Below are positions 36,620-48,099 of a DNA stretch of 64,000 bases, piece by piece (the first letter of the stretch is position 1; each line of letters begins with the position of its first letter). Under the pieces are notes generated by a model that saw nothing but the letters and a program-made list of their open reading frames with translations, made no database searches and had not been told where the DNA came from. Both the position numbers and the translations under genes were made by a program. This DNA comes from Geosiphon pyriformis (taxonomy: Eukaryota; Glomeromycota; Glomeromycetes; Archaeosporales; Geosiphonaceae). The stretch spans positions 261,440-325,439 of the forward strand of contig JAAOMT010000708.1 of assembly GCA_016748015.1 (NCBI GenBank), written 5' to 3'.

Positions 36620-37500
36620 CAATTCTTGCTGCTCTCCAAATTATTGGCATTTAACCATGGTTTGCAGATTTTGCTCAATCTTTTCCCTTTTGGGAAAATT
36701 TCGTCCGGAAATCAATCGGAATCTGTCGGTTTGATTGCAACCCCTCTGACTCAATAAAATAAACTTGCTCAAAATCTCTAAATAATTGAGAACAGTGGTG
36801 TCAAAGTTGCACAACACGTCGATGAAATCTCGCGTTTTTCTTGTTGGTGTCAAATAAGAGTTGCGGCTGGTAAATCTGCTTTGATAATGTTTGCCCTGAG
36901 GTATCAAGATAATCGTATTCAATAAGGCTGCGAAGAATTCTCCGCGTTGACAAAGCTTTTTTTTTTCTAGTTATGTCTCTCAGCGAGAAAAAGTTTATAG
37001 GACATCGTAATTTGTTGATGGTGGTGAACGAGAAACAGAGTAAAGTCTAAAGAACAAAAATTAGATCTTCAAATATTGTCATACATTCGGTGAAAATCTC
37101 TATTTTTATCAAAATTTTAACCCGAACACGACCGAATTCACACAATTACTGAAATTTTGATTTGTGACGAGTTATAATTGATTGGCCGAGATATAGATGT
37201 TGTGTAAGGGTTGTTAGGTGGAGTAATTTCTACTCCAACTTTTTAGGTAATTGGAGTAACATATAATTCAATTATTGTAGTCGTAGAAAAGAAGGATTGC
37301 TGTTTCACCATGGTGTCCGCATTCGGCCACCGCTAAACTTTCCGCTCACTCGTTTACTTGTTTACTCGTTCACTCTGTTCTCTTTCAAAGCTAAAAAAAA
37401 TTTCGTTATTTTTTCCTTTGTCGTTATCTGTTACCTTTCAAATTAAACCATTGCATCATATCACTTCATCCAACAAAAACTCGCGGGCAAAAAAAAATGC

Positions 37501-37570
37501 GCATTGAATAATGATAAGGGTTTTCAATGGTACTAAGTGATTTCAATATCAATATCAATATCAATATCAA

Positions 37571-37605
<35 letters not shown>

Positions 37606-38026
37606 CCAACTACTACTACCACTACTACTATTAGATAAAAATAATAATCACTCGACTAGAATACAACCTTTTAAAGAAAACTTAGACTCTTGATCATCAC
37701 CATTATCATCGACTTAGAGCTTTTGGTTTGCGTGTCACGAAAAATTTATAATAAGAGTGTTGTGCCCGCAGGTAGGGATGAACAGCAGCAGGATATTTCA
37801 CGGATAAAAAGCCTGGTACTTCCCACAAAAAAGCTGTTTGGCATTCTCTCTTATTCTATACATTCTTGTAAATTTTTCTCTTTCCTCTTTGGTTGTGTCA
37901 CTGGCTGAACCGGCCGGCCTTCGCACAGTTATACCAAGACTTCTTCTACAGGCATTCGGCGTTCTTTAGGCTTTCCTCTCTCTCTTTGCATGTTTCTGAA
38001 GCGATAAACAATCAGCCAAAAATAAA
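37501..38026 (+). promoter_or_regulatory. Upstream region of the bHLH gene with simple repeats
   Basis: Contains four to five ATCAAT units (37543-37571) running into a TAC/CTA array to about 37631, then mixed sequence with CpG up to the ATG at 38027. No clear TATA box can be assigned. A promoter role is inferred from position only. Confidence 0.35.
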
Positions 38027-39964
38027 ATGGGGACCGTCAACGGTGGAAAAATTATCAGCTTCACACCAAATCCTTCTTTAGGCGCCATAAACAGCCGAAT
38101 GCCTTCCCATCCGAATGGTTGCAACTTCACTTTCCAAATTCCTTCGAGTGAGTTTTTTACCGTTTTTTGGTCGCCTTTTCCGGGAGTTTACCTCTATGTT
38201 GTGTTTTTCTTCAGTCAGCCGTTTTCTATGAAAGTTACATGATATATTGGGTTTGGTATAGGCTTGTTTTGTTTCTCATACCCCCATCCAAGTTGTCCCT
38301 GTTTGGTAAAGGGATGGCTAGGGCCGGCTATATCTAATATATCTCTATCGACCTATGTATAAATATAAATATACACTACCAAACTACTATCCACCTGTTG
38401 CTTTATTTTTTTTCCTTTAACTTATAAATGACTTTTATCTTACCACCATTCTTAAAAGGAAATCATATAAACATGAATGCTAACCGAAGCTTTTTCTTTC
38501 CCTCCTCGACCACCTTGCCCACCACAATCACCAACTCTAACCCCGCCAACTCCTACTTACTCTCTCCTTCACTAGTAGCCAATGCTGCGAAGAAGTATGT
38601 ATTATTTAAATTTGGTTATGCCATTTAATTTTATTCAAAATTGAAATTTCACTACATATAGATTAAAAGGAAATGCCTCACAAAATTTTGCTATTCTCAT
38701 GAAAAAATTGCTAACATTTCTTTTCGCCTTAATCCTTTTACCACTTACTCTACTTGAATCTTTTAGGAATACCAACTCTGCGGAAAGAAGAGCAAACCAC
38801 AATGCCGTCGAACGTGCACGACGTGAATGTCTCAACACTAAATTTCAAGAGCTTGCCCATGCTCTCCCTTCATTAGCACAAGTACGCCGACCATCAAAAT
38901 CAATAATCGTGCAAAAATCCTTGGAATTTATTTGTCTTGCCCAACAAAAAGATAAATTACATGAAAAAGATTTATACGAGTTAAAAAGCGAAAATAACGC
39001 GCTAAGGGGAGAGATAAATCGACTCCGAGAGCAACTTGGTATGGAACCTTTACCACCGCGTGAAGAGTCAACTCAACAAAATGATGATGATGATGATGGT
39101 GCGAAAGAGGACGCAACATCAAACTGCAACCAATCAGAAACACAATGTGAAGCTGATAATAAAATTTCAAATAACCACAATCACAACAATAACGTGCAAG
39201 GTTCTGCTTTAAGCGAAGTTCAAATTAAATGCGAAGAATCTCGTTCAGAAGACGATGATCACAGTAACGGGATTTCTGATGAGGAATATGACTTGGAATC
39301 CACAGATATTATCTCTGGTAAGACAAACCAACAGCAAGCTATTGAAAGCCAACAACAATCATGTTTATACGATAGTATGTATACAGCTTCTTCTCTTTGT
39401 GTTCTCTAGTGTATACCTGTATACCACATTATAAACATTTTTAAGCTGTTTGGTTATCTTCAGTTCTTTTTCTGTTTAAGAGTTGTTTTCACCAATTTCC
39501 ACGTCTATTAAAATAACCTCATGCTTCTTCAATTGATTTTTTGACTAGATCCAGCTGGTATGACATATACCACCATGCTCGAACAAATGAATCAACATCC
39601 TGGGTTTCCAACCACTTTTGATTTCACCTCGTTGGATATGCAAGCATCTTTAGATCCAATGGTTGATGCTTTACCATTAAATTTTGATAGTTCAGGTAAA
39701 AATTATTTCTTTGCTCATAAAAGTTTATGATCACTGAATCAAATTTTTTCTGCAAAATAAATAATAATGTTTCATAAATTGACAATCATGGTTTGCTATT
39801 TTGATTGCTGAATTTTATTTTTAGTGCCTGACGATATGGGGAATCTTTATAGTGATCCATATGCTCTAACGCAAAAATTTTATCCATCCCCACCATATCA
39901 AGCCGCAATTTTGGACTACGGTCATATTCCATATTCCATGTCACCCGAATCTTCACACATTTAG
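38027..39964 (+). CDS. bHLH leucine-zipper transcription factor (5 exons)
   Basis: Model: exons 38027-38147, 38459-38594, 38767-39374, 39549-39695 and 39825-39964, giving 383 residues. Donors are GTGAGT, GTATGT, GTATGT and GTAAAA; each acceptor ends in AG, and the phases join without a stop. Residues about 93-140 form the bHLH: basic region RRANHNAVERARRECL with the H-x3-E-x3-R set (H97, E101, R105) that contacts E-boxes in class B proteins such as Max, then helix 1, a loop with RRPSKS, and helix 2 (IIVQKSLEFI). A heptad-rich coiled coil follows (LYELKSENNALRGEI). After it come an acidic Asp run, a Gln/Asn-rich region and a Tyr/Pro-rich C-terminus. It is likely a nuclear regulator binding CANNTG-type sites as a dimer. 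The closest named relative is not identified. No stop or frameshift interrupts it, unlike its surroundings. Confidence 0.85.
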
Positions 39965-41900
39965 AAAACATTTTGATTACACGAATGTTCATCCGCTCGC
40001 GCGCGATTCAATGTAATTCTGTGAATACATAATAATCTTAACAACAACAACAACCATCACCACCACCACCACCACCACCATAATAGCAGCATGATCAGAG
40101 TTCTGGCGAAAAAGGGCTAATCGCGGATGCTGGATCGCCGCATCTTTTTCTAATTCCGGAGCCAACATCTCGACATCGCGCGCAAAAGTATATTATATAA
40201 TTGCACCCTTGCCGTTTTTATCTTAATTTTTTTTAAAATACTTAATAGACTTTCACATTCCCCATTATTTTAAGAGAATAATAGAACACCCGGGACCCCA
40301 TTCCCATTAATTTTATATCCCTACTTTTTAAAGTTTCCCTTGTAAACTGGCTGATTGTTTATCCACCAAAGACAAAGCTTAAAACGATACACTTTGGTCC
40401 TACACCATCCCCATCAGTATCATTTCCTCACCAACTTACATAAAATCTTATATTCATTCTTTAATGTACTCATTTGGGTTGTTTGCAACATTTAAAGGTA
40501 ATAATGTTCGCATGCAAATTCCCATTACCCCCCCCCCTCCCCTTTCTACCGAATTCCCATGTGTTTTTGTCTTTTATTAAAGTTCAAAATTTTTATATAT
40601 TTTTCCTTCATGGTAAATGACTTTTTTAATTGCTAATTTTTTTATAACTTGGTTTTGTTTCATCGGCTAATCTTTATTCGAAATGACCAACATAAATAAT
40701 TATTGAGTTGGTTTTGTATTGTGGCGCGAACTTTATTAAACATACACATACACAACTTTTTTACATAATCAAACCACAAATCATTTCTTCATATAATCAT
40801 CATCCACAAACAACTCTCACCATCACCAATACCGCACTTTACATCTTAATTATTGACCGATTTTTCTGGGCAATTTGTAAAATGGTCGAGAATTTTTATT
40901 TTTGGCAAACAAAAAAAATACATAAAAGTATGTGTATAATATTGTTATTTCTCTGTGTGGAAAAGAGTATTCAAATATTATGATAATGATTCAATTTTGA
41001 GATGATGAGAAGGGAAGGTTGTTTTGGGTGGGTGTGTAAACGTTTGAGGAACCAAAAAGAATTCCAAAGAATATCTTTTATCTTAAAAGGTGATATTGGA
41101 TGTTTTTAACGAGGATACACTGAAAAAGCCAAAATAGGGCGATAAAAATGGCTGAGATATACACAAGGAGTAAGATTTTACTGTATTTTTTTTTCATTGA
41201 TTAATTACGTATATATTAATATATAAGGAAAAGGGCTTTATCACACATAGGAAACAATGATGCTAACCCTCTTTTAACTGTTAACGACTGAGAAGTAATA
41301 AAGTAGAGCTCGGAGCTAAATTTGGTTGGGAAAATTTAAGAATTGTTCCAATCAATGGTCTTTTCATAATTTTTGTTGCTTGTCAAGGGAAGATTGCCCG
41401 AGAAGTCGATGATGGTGAAGATTTTATGACAAATATTTTTTTAAGGTTTTCCTTTATTGGTACTATGTACTACTAGATTTGAGGCTTTAAATTTTCAAAA
41501 ACCCTTCCTCAGGAGAAACCATCGAAGTGACTTTCAACAAACACATCAAGGACTATTTCTTTTTTGCCAGTCCTTGGAAGATGATTAAACTTTAGATACC
41601 CTGATTTGCTTGATTTAGACAATGTGTTATATAATATTTGATCTTTGAAGTGATTTCACAGATATCGGTTCAGTTCAATGTGAAGACCTTGTATCCTAAA
41701 CGCGACTTTGTAAAAATAAGACCTTTAACCTCAGAGAGTTGACTTTTAGAATGACTCTGTTTGCTAATTTAATTGCTTTCGTCTTTTGTGCTTTAGCCTT
41801 CTCTTTTGGAAAATGTGTTTAAATTGCTTATTGAATAATTTACTTGATTGTGTGATATTCACCACTTCATATTCTCAATTATAAACGGTGCATGAACTCA
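39965..41900. other. 3' flank of the bHLH gene
   Basis: Probable 3' UTR followed by intergenic DNA. It contains an AAC/CAC array (40041-40081) and a C run (about 40528-40543). No convincing frame; the 91-codon block at 40708 is low-complexity. Composition shifts back to very AT-rich at about 41900. Confidence 0.4.
40041..40081. repeat. (AAC)n/(CAC)n compound microsatellite
   Basis: AAC units followed by CAC units just downstream of the bHLH stop codon. Confidence 0.9.
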
Positions 41901-42502
41901 AACCTCAATAAAAAGATGAATAATCAAATTTCTCTTGCACTTAAAAACAGTTATTGCTTAAATTACCCTTGTTTTATCATGACAAAGTTTATTGTTAAAG
42001 GTTTTTTGCATTCTTATAATCTTATTTTTTTGCTGTAAAAATTAAAAATCGTAAAAAGCAATTATTTAATTTTCAACAAATTTATAAATTGTTTACATTG
42101 TTGCATAATTTACATTTGTACAACTAAAAACAACAAAAACTAGTTTTTATATGTTTTACTAATAGTTAAAAGGCAAAGAATAACCTGAAAATAAAAATAT
42201 GGTTTTTTTATATTAAATATTAATGTTTTTTTTACTTGTTTTTTTTTGTTTATACTTTTTTTTGGGCATATTTAACAAATAATATTAAAAATTTTTATTG
42301 TTGTTATTTTTAATAGTTTATATTTATATGTTAATTATTAAAAATTTTATTAATTAGTATTTTTTTTATTTGATTTAATTTAACTATTATTTAATATGTA
42401 CATATTTATATTAAATACAAATTATGCACTTTTTACACTTAATTAATTATTTAAATTTATGTTAAAATTATATTAAGTTATAAACCAAAAACAATTATTT
42501 GA

Positions 42503-42549
<47 letters not shown>

Positions 42550-42977
42550 TAATAAGTAAAGTTCAATTGCTATTTAGTATACAGAAACAAACTAAATGGT
42601 TTAAGCTAAATGCAATTTACACTTTTATTATATGTAACTAACTACTTGGACCAAATAAGACAATACTATGTACTTATACAAATTTTAATCTTATTATTTA
42701 AATCAAAAAAAAAGAAATACAAACTGCATTTATCAAAATTAATTACAAAAAACTCAATAATACTTAGCATAATAATAAATATTATATATAAAAACTATTA
42801 TTATTGCTAAAAAGTTATTAAATTTGTGATTTTTGCATAATAATACCAAACTTTTTTGTAGTTTTAAATAAAATTTTGGATAAAATTTTCTTAATAGTAA
42901 TTAGTTTTTTCTTAATATAAACAACAATAATAATTATTAGTTATGTTATTAAATATGACATTTTTTATCAAATTATT
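41901..42977. other. AT-rich stretch with an (ATT)n array
   Basis: Marks the right edge of the gene island. It holds an (ATT)n microsatellite at about 42507-42549 and an open block at 42610-42810 (66 codons, Lys/Ile/Leu-rich) that I cannot assign and do not call a gene. Confidence 0.4.
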
Positions 42978-44300
42978 GCCAGTTTTGAAAGCAAAGCAAC
43001 TTATTAAATTATTTGATTTTAAAAATTAAGCAAATTAAATAAAAACTAAATCAATTTTTGTTTTTTTGTTTTCTAATGTTGCCTTTAGTGATACTTAAGA
43101 AATAATTTCTAATTATTAAAAATTTTCTGAATAAATAGTCTTTATTTTGGTATTTAATACTATTTTTAAGATTAAATTAATCTTAATTACTTTTTTGTTT
43201 GGTTTTATTAAACTCTAATTGGTTTCTAAAAACAATATTAAATTGTTCTATATAAATTTTGCTTTAAGTTTTTTTTGGTTATTGTTGTTAAAGTTTTTAT
43301 TAGTGGTTTTTTTTAATTATGTTTAAGATTGCAAAATATTTTATAGTAATTTTGGCTCTTTTTTTCTTATATTTATTGTATTCTATAATGTTTTTATTGA
43401 CATATCTTCTAATAATATTAAAAATACTCTTAATATTTTTGGTATTTTTATCTTTATTAAATTAAAGTTTGCTAATTTGTAATAATATGTTATTGTTAAT
43501 TTTAAAACTTTTTTTTTGCTATTATTATTTTTAGTAATTAGTCTGTATTAATAAAAAAAAACAGTATTTGGATCTTTTTTTTTTTAATTAAAAAAAGATT
43601 ATTATCTTAAGAAATTTTTTTAAAATTAAATTAGTTAAATTTTTTTGGATATATTGTCTTTAAAATTAGTAATATAATTTTTCAAATTAGTAGTTGTACT
43701 TGTTTTTTTAATTCTTATTATTATTAATGCTTTGTTGTTATTATTTTTAAGATTTATAAATTGTTAAAGCTTATTGTAATAAAAACTAATATTTTGTGCA
43801 AATATTGTATTTGATAAAAAACTTTTAGTTGTTGCTATTATTACAGATATCAAAATTTGGATTATTTGTTTATTAAATACAAAATGTTTCTATTTTTTTT
43901 TCTTAAGTTGTCTTTTAAGCTTGTTGTCAGTTCTAGGTTTTTCATGTTTTTTTTACAGATAAAAAGTTTTATGCTAAAGTTTTTGTTTTTTTGGCTTTTT
44001 TTGTTGTTGCTTTTTGGCTGTTTTTGCTGCTAATTTTACTATTAAGTCTAAGTTAAATTTTTTAAAATCTTAGATTTCAAATTTGGCTTTCTTAGTAAAG
44101 TTTGTTATTAAATCTATTAATTTTTTGATTGTTTTAATTATTTTCTTTGTGTTTAAGAATATGTGCAAAAATTACAAAGTTAAAAAAAATTTGCTTATTA
44201 TGTTTAATGTTTTTTAAAACTTTGCTTTTTTTTTAGCTAATGTGTTTAAAGATTTTATTAATTTTAAAATTAAGATTGAATTTAATAAGATAAATAATAA
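42978..44300 (+). pseudogene. LINE-like ORF1 remnant, second copy
   Basis: Aligns with 29395-30500 at the DNA level, starting at TGCCAGTTTTGAAAGCAAAG (29395 has TACTAGTTTTAGAAACAAAA). The RRM-like portion is at about 43370-43800. The part behind it (about 43880-44250) can be read only as broken Ser/Phe/Leu-rich and possible coiled-coil sequence. It is even more AT-decayed than the first copy, with no long frame. Confidence 0.45.
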
Positions 44301-45230
44301 TAACTTAAATATTGTTAAAACTTATTTATTAAATAAAGAAACATATAATTATATAATTGTTTTATAATAAATATGTAGTTTTAAAGTTAAAAATAATATT
44401 AAAAAAACCAGATTGTTTTTAAATAAGTTTATTTTTGATTTTAGAAATTTAAATAGTATTATCAAAAAACTAAATAAGCAAAATTTATTTTTAACTCTTT
44501 TTAATTTAGCTTAGTTAATGTTTTAACTAACTCAAATAATTAGTCATATGTAGAAAATACATAATTAATGTCTAATTTAAGTTATTTAGATTAGTATATT
44601 ATATTAAATAATTTTTGAAAATATTTTATTAAAATATTAATAATAATAAAAATAATATTAAAAAAAGCAATTTAAGTAATTTATTATAAAATATATTAGT
44701 ATATTTGTTTAAAACAACAACAATAATAATAAAATTAATATTATATTATCTATATTAATTTTTTGCTTACAATAAAAACACCAAAATTTGGAAAAATTAA
44801 GACTATTTTTACTTATTTTTTTTTCTGTTTTTTTTTTTAAACTATTTTTTTTGATATAAATCTATTTATAGTTATAAAATTAGTTAATAATTCAATTAAA
44901 GTTGTAAATATTGAAAAAAATAGTATAAAAACTTACTTTAATTAAAATAAAATTATGATATTTATGTTTATAATTTAAAAAGCTTTGCTAAATATTTCAA
45001 AAGTTGTTGCTAAATTTGATAATATAAATTTTTTAATTAGATCTTTAATAATAGATGTATTAAAAAGTAGTAGTATAATTAAACAATATTTTTAGAACAG
45101 CAAAATTGAAAATAAAAAAAGAGTTTTAATAAAATATCTAATCTAAAAAATTTAAAAAACATAATAGTAAAAAAAAAACTATATTGATTCTAATAATTCA
45201 AACAATAATAATAAACTTATAAATAAGATT

Positions 45231-45538
45231 ATGTCTAGAAAAACTTGTACTAAAACTTACAACTTAATTGTATTTTTTAAGAAAATATTATTTAATAAGA
45301 TAAATAACAATAAATCTTCTGATTTATCATTATTTATATCTGTTAGCAATAGTATATACACAATTATAAATGCCAAAAAAAACAAATGTTTTGTGTTAAT
45401 TAAGTTATTTACATTAAATATTGGTTTTATTGTAGTTTTTGACAAGTTTTTAAATAATAAAATGAGGTTTTTCAAAAAACTTTTTTACCAAATTAACAGT
45501 TTTAAAAAAATAATAACTTCTTCAAAATTCCAAAATAT
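45231..45538 (+). pseudogene. Open block left of a solo LTR, probably a LINE-like ORF1 fragment
   Basis: An open frame of 102 codons before the solo LTR begins at 45539 (CVLIKLFTLNIGFIVVFDKF...FKKLFYQINSFKKI). It has no recognised domain. By position and strand it may be the N-terminal part of the ORF1 that continues at 46434, which I infer only from the solo LTR being a later insertion. Confidence 0.35.
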
Positions 45539-46429
45539 TGTTACAGATAATTATTTGAGATGTTGAAATAAATAAAAAACCTATAACTTGGTGCTCAATA
45601 GCTAACTATGTTGTTAATTTCTAAAGGTTTTCTGATCTAAAAAGTTTAATTGAGTTTTTTATATAATAAACAGAGATTTAATTTGTGATTTTCCAAAAAA
45701 TTTTTTTAATATAAAAACTAATTTAATTTAGCAATTATGCTCTTTTGATAAGCTATTTTTAAGTTTTTACTTTTGTTTTATGAGTTTTTTATCAAATTAT
45801 TCTTAACATTAATATTTTAGTACTTAATTTCTTTAATTAATTAGAAAACAACAAAAAAATAAAAAATAAAATAATAAAATAATAAAATAAAAATAATAAA
45901 ATAAGTAAAAAATTAGTATCTTATTAATGACTAGAATCAAGAACTATTGTTTTAGTGTGGTTAGATATTGAGTATTATTAATATTAGTTATTAATAGAAT
46001 CAAATAATAAAGATTTTATTTTAATAAGAATGATAACCTAAATTGAATAATAACACAATAATTTTATTTAATATTTAAATAATTTTACTTTAAGATATAG
46101 AAAATTAACTTTTAAAAAAAAATATTTCTTAAAATATAGGTTTTTAATTACTAATCTCTAATTTTTGGTCTTTAAAAACTTGTTTTTTTTTATTTTTATT
46201 ACTATTTTTATATATACATAATTTTTATTATACAAAATTCTACATATTTTTACTTTTTTTATGTTATTTTTTGAAAATATGCTTATTTTTAAATATATGC
46301 TATAATTTTCTGAAAATATGCTTATTTTTAAAAATGTGTCATGATTTTCTAACTACTATTTTCTTATTGGTTTATTTTTATAATTTTTTTATTTTTTATT
46401 TTCTTTTGTACTTTTTTTTATAAATAATA
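45539..46429 (-). repeat. Solo LTR (A/B-type family), reverse orientation
   Basis: On the minus strand it runs from a TATTATTTA start (expected TGTTATTTA) to a CTGTAACA end at 45539. The LTR landmarks ACCAAGTTATAGGTTTTTTATT and the AATCTCTGTTTATTAT block match the A-family LTR. The flanks ATAT (45535-45538) and GTAT (46430-46433) are a 4-bp target duplication with one change. No internal sequence or second LTR adjoins it. Confidence 0.75.
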
Positions 46430-46433
46430 GTAT

Positions 46434-47337
46434 TATTAAAATGTTTTTTATATTTAAAATTAGTCTAAAAGCTATTAAGTAGCTGATTATAAATAAGAAA
46501 ATTTTTTTTAATATTAATCTAAAAAAAATCAATGCTAAATTACATTGAAAAATTGTTATTAAGAAAATTTCAGTAAATTTTCTAAATTGGTATTTAAAAT
46601 AATACTATCTAAATTTGGCAAAATTATTTCTATTAAGATACAGTTAATTAGTTTTTGGCAAAAAGCATTTGTTGAGTTTAAAAGTTCTAAAGTAATTGAT
46701 TTAGTGTTTTTTAAATAGTCAATTCTTTTAAACAAAAATTTAATACATATAGCAAAAGCTAATATTAACAAATAGTTGTGAAATAAAAAAGATCACTATT
46801 ATGTTTTTTTATATACACTGCTAATAAGCATAATTACTCATGATATTTTTGATCTAGTTTTGTCTTATAATAGAAAAACATATATTATTACTTCTAATTT
46901 AGTTTTATACATATAAACATATTGTGTTATTATATGTTTCAATTTTATTATATTTAAAAATACTGCTATTTTTTTAATTTTAGTTTTTAAGGATATTAAT
47001 TTGGCTTAAACTAAATTTTTTAATCCTATTTGTATTAAGTATAAAAAAATTAATTATATTTTCAGTATTTGTAAACTAAATTAAAAAATTTTTGGTTAAA
47101 ACTTAAAAAAAAAACTTGTTAATTTTAACAAAAACCATTTTTTCTTAATATATGCAAAAAAACAAGTTCTGGTGTCTCATTCAGTTTTTTTTAATAATAC
47201 AATATGGGTTTTTGTAGTAAATAGTAATTTAAAACATCTGTTTTTTATATTATCTGCTGGTATCTTTAATAAATATATTAATTTTATAGTTTAAAAAAAG
47301 TTTTTGTTGTTTTAATATTGGCTTTTAGACTAAATAC
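46434..47337 (+). pseudogene. LINE-like ORF1 remnant between two solo LTRs
   Basis: Broken frames read LAKLFLL/GKIISIKIQLISFWQKAFVEFKSSKVIDLVFFK, then YVFLYTLLISIITHDIFDLVLSYN, resembling the second RRM-like type that I recall from AM-fungal LINE-like ORFs. A degraded CCHC follows at about 47030-47080 (C-IK-Y-KKIN-Y-IFSI-C, His and one Cys replaced by Tyr). The domain is not the same subtype as at 29.4 and 43 kb. It is interrupted on both sides by solo LTRs. Confidence 0.45.
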
Positions 47338-48095
47338 TATTACAAGTGATTATTTAAGATGTTAAAACAAATAACAAATCTGTAATTTGGTGTTTAATAG
47401 CTGTAAATGCTGGTAGTTTCTAAAAATTTTGAAGTTTGAAGATTTTGGTTAAATTTTTTGTATAATAAACAGAGATTCTATTAATGGTTTTTTTTGTGAA
47501 TTTTTTTTTTAATATAGTAGCCAGTTTATTCTGATAGTTATACCTTTCTAATAAGCTATCCTTAAGTTTTTTACTTTTGTTTCTGTGTTTTTTACCAAGC
47601 TATCTTTAATATCAATAACTCAATACTTAATTTTTTTAATCAATTAATAAACAACAAAAAAATAAAAATAAAAAATTAGTATTTTGTCAATAGCTATAAT
47701 TAAAAGCTATTGGTCTAATATAGTTAAGTATTGGCTTCTATTAATATAGAGTATTGATAATGTAAAATTAATTAATATTTTTTAATCAAGTAATAATAAT
47801 ATAAATTGAATAATAATAAATAAATTTATTAATATTAATATAATTCTACTTTAAATTATAGAAACTATTTTTTAAAGAAAAAAGTATTGTTGTTCTGAAT
47901 TAATCTGTTTTTTTTGCTTCTAATACTCTTATTATATATACATAATTTTTGTTATACAAAATCTTACATATTTTTGAGCAATATGCTATAATTTTTTAAT
48001 AATATGCTTATTTGTTGAAAACTATTTTTTTATTAACTTATTTTTATTATTTGTTTTTTTTACTTTTTTTTTGTATTCTTTTTCTATAAATAACA
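47338..48095 (-). repeat. Solo LTR (A/B-type family), reverse orientation, perfect target duplication
   Basis: On the minus strand it starts TGTTATTTATAGAAAA and ends CTTGTAATA (expected CCTGTAACA). Flanks are ATAC (47334-47337) and ATAC (48096-48099). The presence of both target copies shows an insertion followed by LTR-LTR recombination. Confidence 0.82.
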
Positions 48096-48099
48096 ATAC

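Larger units (their letters stand above)
32251..37500. other. Gene-island flank without a supported gene
   Basis: CpG and mixed composition return from about 32260. No frame longer than about 100 codons is convincing on either strand; the open blocks at 35398, 36033, 36370 and 36489 are low-complexity or microsatellite readings. It contains several trinucleotide microsatellites (listed separately). It could hold the distal promoter and 5' UTR of the bHLH gene, or short-exon genes that I cannot resolve. Confidence 0.4.

Noticed and set aside
36370-36922. Overlapping frames on both strands (36370-36678, 36489-36734, 36641-36922)
   Set aside because: They read through a TTA/TTG microsatellite (poly-Asn or poly-Tyr/Cys) and overlap each other. 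No domain or splice support.
37219-37236. Small inverted repeat GGAGTA...TACTCC as a terminator or regulatory hairpin
   Set aside because: Six-bp arms in a eukaryotic intergenic region are not enough evidence for a function.
38699-39409. A single 236-codon frame starting MKKLLTFLFALILLPL, which looks like a secreted protein with a signal peptide
   Set aside because: The hydrophobic start is intron sequence read through the acceptor at 38766, and the end reads through the donor at 39375. The spliced five-exon model explains the same region better.
40708-40983. 91-codon frame downstream of the bHLH gene
   Set aside because: Low-complexity, with no recognisable motif and no matching reading elsewhere; likely 3' UTR or intergenic.
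45539-48095. A single short minus-strand gypsy element bounded by two LTRs
   Set aside because: Each LTR has its own 4-bp target copies, and the sequence between reads as plus-strand LINE-like ORF1, so two solo LTRs fit better.
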